Shown: in pieces, positions 59,776 through 64,000 of the stretch
Layout: each line of letters begins with the position of its first letter
Numbering within the stretch: position 1 is the stretch's first letter
Source of the DNA: an uncultured Bacteroidales bacterium
Lineage (GTDB): Bacteria > Bacteroidota > Bacteroidia > Bacteroidales > P3
Direction of reading: 5' to 3'
Length of the DNA stretch: 64,000 nt
Assembly: GCA_900317285.1 (NCBI GenBank)
Contig: ONGA01000006.1
Location: forward strand, 1-64,000
Position numbers and translations under genes: made by a program
The notes under the pieces: generated by a model
What the model was told of the DNA's origin: nothing
The model's database searches: none
The model's input: only the letters and a program-made list of their open reading frames with translations

Positions 59776-60588
59776 ATGAGTTGGCTTGACGACATACTAT
59801 GCGAGGCCCCCAAAGAGGTGCGCGACGGTATTCCGTCGTTCCTTGGTGAGCAGCCTACCCCGTCGGAGGGTTTCGACTATGCAAGGCATTATACCGAGGA
59901 TGCCGAGCAATTTGATTATTTTGGAGAAAAGAGCGACCGCCTCACGGTTACCCACCTGCGTCTGTTGCGCTCGTCGGCCATGAGGATGGTGCCGAAAGAT
60001 ACCGCTTTGCTGCTGGATGTGGGCTGCGGGAGTGCTTTTGTCGCCGGTCATTTCTGTCCTCGTGGTGTCAAGGTGGTCTCGATGGACATTGCCCAAGCCA
60101 ATGCCCGCAAGGCACTCGACAAGTATCTGTATGACAACCATGCCGCCGTGGTGGCAGATGCCTACCACCTGCCCTTTGCCGACCATGTTTTCGATTGCAT
60201 CATCGCATCCGAAATCATCGAGCATACAGTTGACCCCAAGGGCTTTGTTGACTCGCTGCTCGCGAAACTCAAGCCCGGCGGCATCCTTATTGTCTCCACT
60301 CCCTACAAGGAGAGGATAGCCTATTCGCTCTGCATACATTGCAATTGCAAAACGCCCCACAATGCACATCTGCACTCTTTCGACAAGGAGAAGATGCAGC
60401 GCATGGTGTCGGCGCTTCCCGCCGACATCGTCAAGATGCGTCTTGTGGGCAACAAACTGCTGCTGCGCACCCATTTGGTAGTGCTGGTAGCCAAGCTCGG
60501 CTTCTGGGTTTGGAGGTTTGTCGACGGGCTGCTCAACAGGATATTGCCCAAGGCGGAACATTTCATTATTGTGATGAAGAAGAGATAG
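59776..60588 (+). CDS. class I SAM-dependent methyltransferase
   Basis: A 270-residue protein. Motif I is LLDVGCGSAFVAGHF (about 76-90), followed by VVSMDIAQANARKA (acidic end of beta 2), DAYHLPFADHVFDCIIASEIIEH, and LKPGGILIVSTPYKER. This is the Methyltransf_11 pattern. CNCKTPHNAHLHSF follows and may contribute to the substrate pocket. Substrate unknown. It is the last gene of the dnaE-GSCFA-ddl run. Confidence 0.88.
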   Translation: MSWLDDILCEAPKEVRDGIPSFLGEQPTPSEGFDYARHYTEDAEQFDYFGEKSDRLTVTHLRLLRSSAMRMVPKDTALLLDVGCGSAFVAGHFCPRGVKVVSMDIAQANARKALDKYLYDNHAAVVADAYHLPFADHVFDCIIASEIIEHTVDPKGFVDSLLAKLKPGGILIVSTPYKERIAYSLCIHCNCKTPHNAHLHSFDKEKMQRMVSALPADIVKMRLVGNKLLLRTHLVVLVAKLGFWVWRFVDGLLNRILPKAEHFIIVMKKR

Positions 60589-60598
60589 ATGGGAAACG

Positions 60599-60627
60599 AA
60601 AAAGGAACTCATACGGAGTTCCTTTTT
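60599..60627. terminator. terminator between the methyltransferase and tRNA-Cys
   Basis: AAAAAGGAACTC / GAGTTCCTTTTT with a T-run, shared by convergent transcripts. Confidence 0.85.
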
Positions 60628-60634
60628 TTGTTTG

Positions 60635-60705
60635 AGGTCGCTTCCGGATTTGAACCGGAGTAGCAGGTTTTGCAGACCTGTGCCTAGCCCCTCGGCCAAA
60701 CGACC
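60635..60705 (-). tRNA. tRNA-Cys (GCA)
   Basis: Acceptor GGTCGTT/AGCGACC with U at the discriminator, anticodon stem CAGGT/ACCTG, loop CTGCAAA (anticodon GCA), T-arm GGTTCAAATCC. 71 nt; CCA is not encoded. A -7 box TACTTTTG (minus, 60727-60734) lies just upstream. Confidence 0.95.
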
Positions 60706-60726
60706 TTATTGTCATTTTTCGAGTTG

Positions 60727-60734
60727 CAAAAGTA
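60727..60734 (-). promoter_or_regulatory. -7 box of tRNA-Cys
   Basis: TACTTTTG followed by CAAC on the minus strand, about 21 bp before the tRNA. Confidence 0.65.
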
Positions 60735-60807
60735 CAAACAATTTCCGAACTGGCAAAATAATTTTGCAATATTTTCTTTAATTCGGTGATTTTTAGAATT
60801 ATTTTTG

Positions 60808-60815
60808 TATTTTTG
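60808..60815 (+). promoter_or_regulatory. -7 box of the sensor kinase gene
   Basis: TATTTTTG followed by CAGCGTG. The GTG at 60820 is the predicted start codon, so the transcript would be leaderless or nearly so. Confidence 0.65.
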
Positions 60816-60819
60816 CAGC

Positions 60820-62784
60820 GTGAAACCGATTATAAAACACTGTCTTTTTGCAGCCGTTTTGCTGCTTTTCGGGTGTCATGGACACCCCTCTGTCGACCCG
60901 CTGAAACGTTCGCATGTCGACGGATTGAACAAGGAAGCATTCCTTAATCGCTACAAGGATCCGGATACTTGCATCTTCCTGTCGGAACGGGCGTTGGACT
61001 ATGTCCGTGATTCGTTGCCGGAATATGTCGACGGCGCGATGCGTGCGATGAACAACATGGCGTTCGCCTATTTCCTGGTGTCGGACCATGAGAATGCCAA
61101 TCAGATGTTGGACCGTGTGGAGCAGATGGCGCAGGGGGAAATGCAGAATGCGAAAGGTGGAACTGTGGAGAATGGAGAGATTGAGATGGTTATCAGTCGC
61201 CTGCTGCGTGCACGTCTGCTGCAGCGCAACTGCCAGATTGCCGACTCTTACCGTCTGCTGTACGACATCGGACGGTCGGGTATACTGGAGGAGAATCGCG
61301 ACAACCTGCTGTACAGCTATGCCCAGACGGAGTATTACATCACGCTGCTGACACTTAATTTCCACTACCGTAACGGCAAGGAAGCCGATGTGATGACGCT
61401 TGTTGACGAGATTGAGCGACAGCGCGGTGCGCTGAAGGTGGACTATGCGCAGGACATGGCGTTGAACTATGCCCTTGCCTACGGCCTGCAGTCGGCCGGA
61501 GAGAGCCGTCGGGCGCTGGACTATTGCGACCGCACCTACGATATCATGGACCGGAGCGCTTCGGCGTTCAGCCTCTATAACTATGCCAATACGCTGCAGA
61601 TGACCGCTGCTGCGCTGAAGAGCCTCCCCGGAGAGGTGCCTCCTGACAGTATTTTGGCTCTGTACGACCGTGCGCGGCGCTGCTTTTTCGAGTATGGCGA
61701 CCCCTACCAGATGCTCGGCGGTGTCATCTCGACGGCGCGCTACGCCCTGCTTATTGACGACACGGCTTTTGCCTACAATGTCCTCGACGAGTGGCGCTCC
61801 ATGCGTGGCACGTGGAAGCCTTTTGCGGCACCCAAGATGGAGATGGGCTACTTCGACGTCCTTATCCGCAGCGGTCTTGCCAACAGTCCCGACGAGAATC
61901 GCCGCTGGTATGAGCACCGCAGCGAGTTGCAGGACTACATCTCGCAGAATGAGAAAGAGGATTTTGCTTTGCAGAACACCCTAGAGACCAGTCTCCGGCG
62001 CAGCCGCCTGTTTTCGCGCTTCTCGCTGGTGCTGGGCGGCTTGTTGCTGGTGCTGCTGACGCTGACGGTCCTTCTGTGGCGTGCCACGTGGCGTCTGCGT
62101 CGCGAGAAACGGCAGCTGCAGGAAGCCAAGCGCCGCGATGTGGAGCGGATAGCCAATGTGGAGACCTGCCTCAGCGTGATGCGCCACGATGTGAGCCCGT
62201 TCATAGGTTATCTGCGCAACCCCAACCTTGGGGAGGAGCTGCGGTCGGAGGTGCTGGAGCAACTGCTCCGTACTTTCGACAACATCAAGAGCTGGACGTC
62301 GCTGTCGATTCCCAGCGGTCTGGTGTTTACGCCGTCGGTGTGCAGTGTGCAGGAGGTGCTTGAGGAGGTGAGCCGCCAGACGGTGAGTCCCGCCGAGGGT
62401 GTCGGGCTGCGGTTCGTGCCGACGGAGGCACAGCTGTGGGGCGACCGGCTGCTGGTGACGATACTGTTGCGCAATTTGGTGAACAATGCCCTGCAGCACA
62501 CGCGCAAGGGTAGGGTGGAGGTGTCGGCCGAAGGTGCCGACGGATGGGTGCACCTGAAGGTGTCGGACACCGGGGATGGCATGACTGCCGAGCAGCAGGA
62601 GAACCTCTTCAGCGCCGCACGTCCGCAGGGCGACCACGGGTTTGGACTGATTCTCTGCCGCTACATCGTCAAGAAGCACGACGACAACACGCGCCGCGGG
62701 TGCAAGATATGGGTGGAGAGCGCTGTCGGACAAGGCACCACGATGCATGTGCTGCTGGCAGGGAGTGAAATAATAAAGGATTAG
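60820..62784 (+). CDS. lipoprotein sensor histidine kinase (DUF5112/DUF5113 type)
   Basis: Start chosen at GTG 60820 (MKPIIKHCLFAAVLLLFGC, a lipobox), giving 654 residues; the open frame before it is promoter. Residues ~25-385 are helical TPR-like sensor repeats outside the membrane. A transmembrane helix lies at ~400-425 (FSLVLGGLLLVLLTLTVLLW). Then comes the kinase core: SVMRHDVSPFIGYLRNP with phospho-acceptor His456, ILLRNLVNNALQHT (N box), SDTGDGM (G1) and HGFGLILCRYIVKKH (G2). This matches the Bacteroidales DUF5112/DUF5113 sensors. Its partner regulator starts 14 bp downstream. Confidence 0.88.
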   Translation: MKPIIKHCLFAAVLLLFGCHGHPSVDPLKRSHVDGLNKEAFLNRYKDPDTCIFLSERALDYVRDSLPEYVDGAMRAMNNMAFAYFLVSDHENANQMLDRVEQMAQGEMQNAKGGTVENGEIEMVISRLLRARLLQRNCQIADSYRLLYDIGRSGILEENRDNLLYSYAQTEYYITLLTLNFHYRNGKEADVMTLVDEIERQRGALKVDYAQDMALNYALAYGLQSAGESRRALDYCDRTYDIMDRSASAFSLYNYANTLQMTAAALKSLPGEVPPDSILALYDRARRCFFEYGDPYQMLGGVISTARYALLIDDTAFAYNVLDEWRSMRGTWKPFAAPKMEMGYFDVLIRSGLANSPDENRRWYEHRSELQDYISQNEKEDFALQNTLETSLRRSRLFSRFSLVLGGLLLVLLTLTVLLWRATWRLRREKRQLQEAKRRDVERIANVETCLSVMRHDVSPFIGYLRNPNLGEELRSEVLEQLLRTFDNIKSWTSLSIPSGLVFTPSVCSVQEVLEEVSRQTVSPAEGVGLRFVPTEAQLWGDRLLVTILLRNLVNNALQHTRKGRVEVSAEGADGWVHLKVSDTGDGMTAEQQENLFSAARPQGDHGFGLILCRYIVKKHDDNTRRGCKIWVESAVGQGTTMHVLLAGSEIIKD

Positions 62785-62798
62785 ATGACGAGAATGAT

Positions 62799-63602
62799 AT
62801 GAATAGGATACGTGTAATGATGGTTGACGACGAGCCTCTGATTCGCAAGGCCGTCAAGTTTGAGATGAACGAGCGGGGCGCCGAGATAGAGCGCCATGTC
62901 TCCGACGACGGGGCCACCGAGATGCGCCGTGTGGAAATGGTGGACACTTTCGCCTCGGGTCCCAGCCTGCTGGCGTCGTTGGAGACGCTGGAGGCACCGG
63001 ACTACCTGCTGGTGGACATGGAGTTCCAGGGTGAGCCGACGGGAGGGCTGATGATTACGCGCCGCGTCCATGAGCGCTACCCTTCGGTGAAGATCATTAT
63101 TTTTTCCGGCCGTTTCGACAATCCTCTTCCTTCCGAGGAGCGCCGTCCGCAGCGTATCAACGAGATAGGTCGCGTGGTGATGGAGGCTTTGCGGCTGGGG
63201 GCCAGTGCTTTTGTGAGCAAGAACGCCGCCGGGGGATTCTCTATCGAGAATATTATCCGGGCCATTGCCTGCCTGGAGCGCGGCGAACATTTCTTCTTCA
63301 ACTATCCGGTGATGCTGACGATGAAGGAGGCTGCGGAACGCTATTTCAGCCTGACGGGCGCCAACAGCCTGGGCGTGGAACTCAGCGAGACGGAGCGCAG
63401 CCTGCTGCTGCTTGAGGCGGCGGGATGCACGGCGTCGGAGATTTCGAACCGTCTGGGCGAGGGCGAGAAGGCTATACAGGAGCGGCAGAAAGACCTCTCG
63501 CGGCGGCTCGACATTGTGAACAAGTCGGCGTCGCGGGTGGCGAAAGCAATTTCGCTGGGACTGATAAGCCCGGCGGATGTCGATTTCCTGCCCCGAGGGT
63601 AG
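62799..63602 (+). CDS. response regulator with helix-turn-helix-like output
   Basis: A 267-residue protein. The receiver domain (1-~155) has the acidic pocket VDDEP (Asp10-Asp11), phospho-acceptor Asp73 in LLVDMEF and Lys141 in FVSKNAAG. The receiver contains an unusually long insert (NPLPSEERRPQRINEIG). The output (~205-255) has LSETERSLLLLEAAGCTASEISNRLGEGEKAIQERQKDL, shaped like a LuxR/NarL helix-turn-helix. It acts with the kinase encoded just upstream. Targets are unknown; the next gene downstream is a peptidase. Confidence 0.88.
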   Translation: MNRIRVMMVDDEPLIRKAVKFEMNERGAEIERHVSDDGATEMRRVEMVDTFASGPSLLASLETLEAPDYLLVDMEFQGEPTGGLMITRRVHERYPSVKIIIFSGRFDNPLPSEERRPQRINEIGRVVMEALRLGASAFVSKNAAGGFSIENIIRAIACLERGEHFFFNYPVMLTMKEAAERYFSLTGANSLGVELSETERSLLLLEAAGCTASEISNRLGEGEKAIQERQKDLSRRLDIVNKSASRVAKAISLGLISPADVDFLPRG

Positions 63603-63604
63603 AA

Positions 63605-63725
63605 ATTTGTCCTATGTAGGAGAAAAACCGCCTCCTATGGTTGTACTACCATTCTACTATACTTCTCCTTGGGTTCTCCTATGATGCGTATATGATGCGT
63701 ATATGATGCGTCTATGTCGGGATGC
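63605..63725 (-). repeat. dispersed intergenic repeat, copy 3 (inverted, partial)
   Basis: Read on the minus strand it shows GACATAG, ACGCATCATATACGCATCAT (also at 23765-23785), CATAGGAGAA, GGTAGTACAACCATAGGAGG and CTACATAGGACAAA: the left half of the repeat seen at 23745 and 35590, in opposite orientation and without the TTAAAAATTGTTAAAATCCC block. Confidence 0.65.
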
Positions 63726-63763
63726 GGGAGGGAAAAAAATTTTGTTTTTTCAAGCGGAAGGTG

Positions 63764-63771
63764 TATATTTG
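63764..63771 (+). promoter_or_regulatory. -7 box of the C10-type peptidase gene
   Basis: TATATTTG followed by CAG. In the ~85-nt leader GCAATAC and GTATTGC (63778-63820) can pair. Confidence 0.7.
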
Positions 63772-63856
63772 CAGTATGCAATACATGTGAGGGTATTGTG
63801 TAAGTTGCTGTATTGCAGATGATTGAGTTGTTTAATAAATTCAAAAATTTGTAATA

Positions 63857-64000
63857 ATGAAGAAAGTGCTGTTTCTTTTGGCGTTTGTGCTGCTGCTGGG
63901 CAGTATGGCCGAGGCCCGTCCGGTGGATGCCGCGACGGCGCGGCGAGTGGCCGACACTTATATGCGGGCGATGGGTATGCAGAAACCTGCACAGCTGGCG
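63857..64000 (+). CDS. exported protein, probable C10-type cysteine peptidase, N-terminus only
   Basis: 48 codons before the window ends. MKKVLFLLAFVLLLGSMAEA is a signal peptide, and RPVDAATARRVADTYMRAMGMQ has the propeptide pattern (RPVD..TARRVA..YM) seen at the start of streptopain-like C10 peptidases of Bacteroidales, which usually end in a T9SS sorting domain. The catalytic part is outside the window. Confidence 0.55.
   Translation, partial: MKKVLFLLAFVLLLGSMAEARPVDAATARRVADTYMRAMGMQKPAQLA

Overview
The window comes from a member of the order Bacteroidales, probably a host-associated, Prevotella-like lineage; the genus cannot be fixed. Evidence: many promoters carry the Bacteroidetes -7 element TAnnTTTG (at least fifteen copies), several exported proteins end in type IX secretion sorting domains, BspA-like leucine-rich repeat proteins are present, and the sensor kinase, GSCFA, DUF3089, DUF6922/AbiEii and C10-peptidase families are typical of this order. 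Housekeeping genes (prfA, recJ, nth, aroE, gcvT, ettA, dnaE, ddl) use GC-rich codons. Several accessory stretches are visibly AT-richer (about 2.5-13.0 kb, the repeat part of the gene at 15.8-19.0 kb, 41-43.3 kb and 45.6-46.9 kb).

Layout. 0-2.5 kb: the 5' end of a hypothetical gene, repeat-rich DNA, a secreted M6 metalloprotease, and a short fossil of an elongation-factor-G 3' end flanked by hairpins. 2.5-13.1 kb: an all-minus-strand accessory block. It holds a caspase-like protease, an ECF sigma factor, a membrane anti-sigma-like protein and a very large TPR-CHAT protease in tight succession. Downstream lie a small orphan ORF, a Pif1-type helicase, three tiny membrane proteins and a TPR lipoprotein ending in a retropepsin-like domain. 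13.5-19.1 kb: an EF-G paralogue and a 1039-residue BspA-like T9SS protein with a structured leader. 19.2-20.9 kb: a PIN toxin-antitoxin pair and a DUF3791-DUF3990-DUF3791 module with matching promoters.

21-40.5 kb: a mostly housekeeping stretch. It holds a polysaccharide flippase, prfA, a 1520-residue exported protein of unknown function, aroE, two tRNA-Leu genes and a compact operon (phosphodiesterase-fold membrane protein, nth, BatA-like protein, ABC ATPase and permease). It continues with recJ, an AlkZ-related protein, a DUF3089 lipoprotein and a membrane metallophosphoesterase. 41-47 kb: accessory DNA with two promoter-driven, rod-shaped structured RNAs, a short BspA-like T9SS protein, an AbiEii/DUF6922 pair, a DUF1015 protein, a second PIN toxin-antitoxin pair and tandemly duplicated lipoproteins. 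47-64 kb: gcvT, an RNA methyltransferase, a porin-like protein, ettA, dnaE, a GSCFA protein, ddl, a methyltransferase, tRNA-Cys, a sensor kinase/response regulator pair and the start of a C10-type peptidase.

Points of most interest: the caspase/sigma/anti-sigma/CHAT cluster, which reads like a self-contained proteolytic signalling system; the two (possibly three) long rod-like RNAs; the three-gene DUF3990 module; and a family of intergenic repeats with nearly identical copies at 23.7, 35.6 and (inverted, partial) 63.6 kb.
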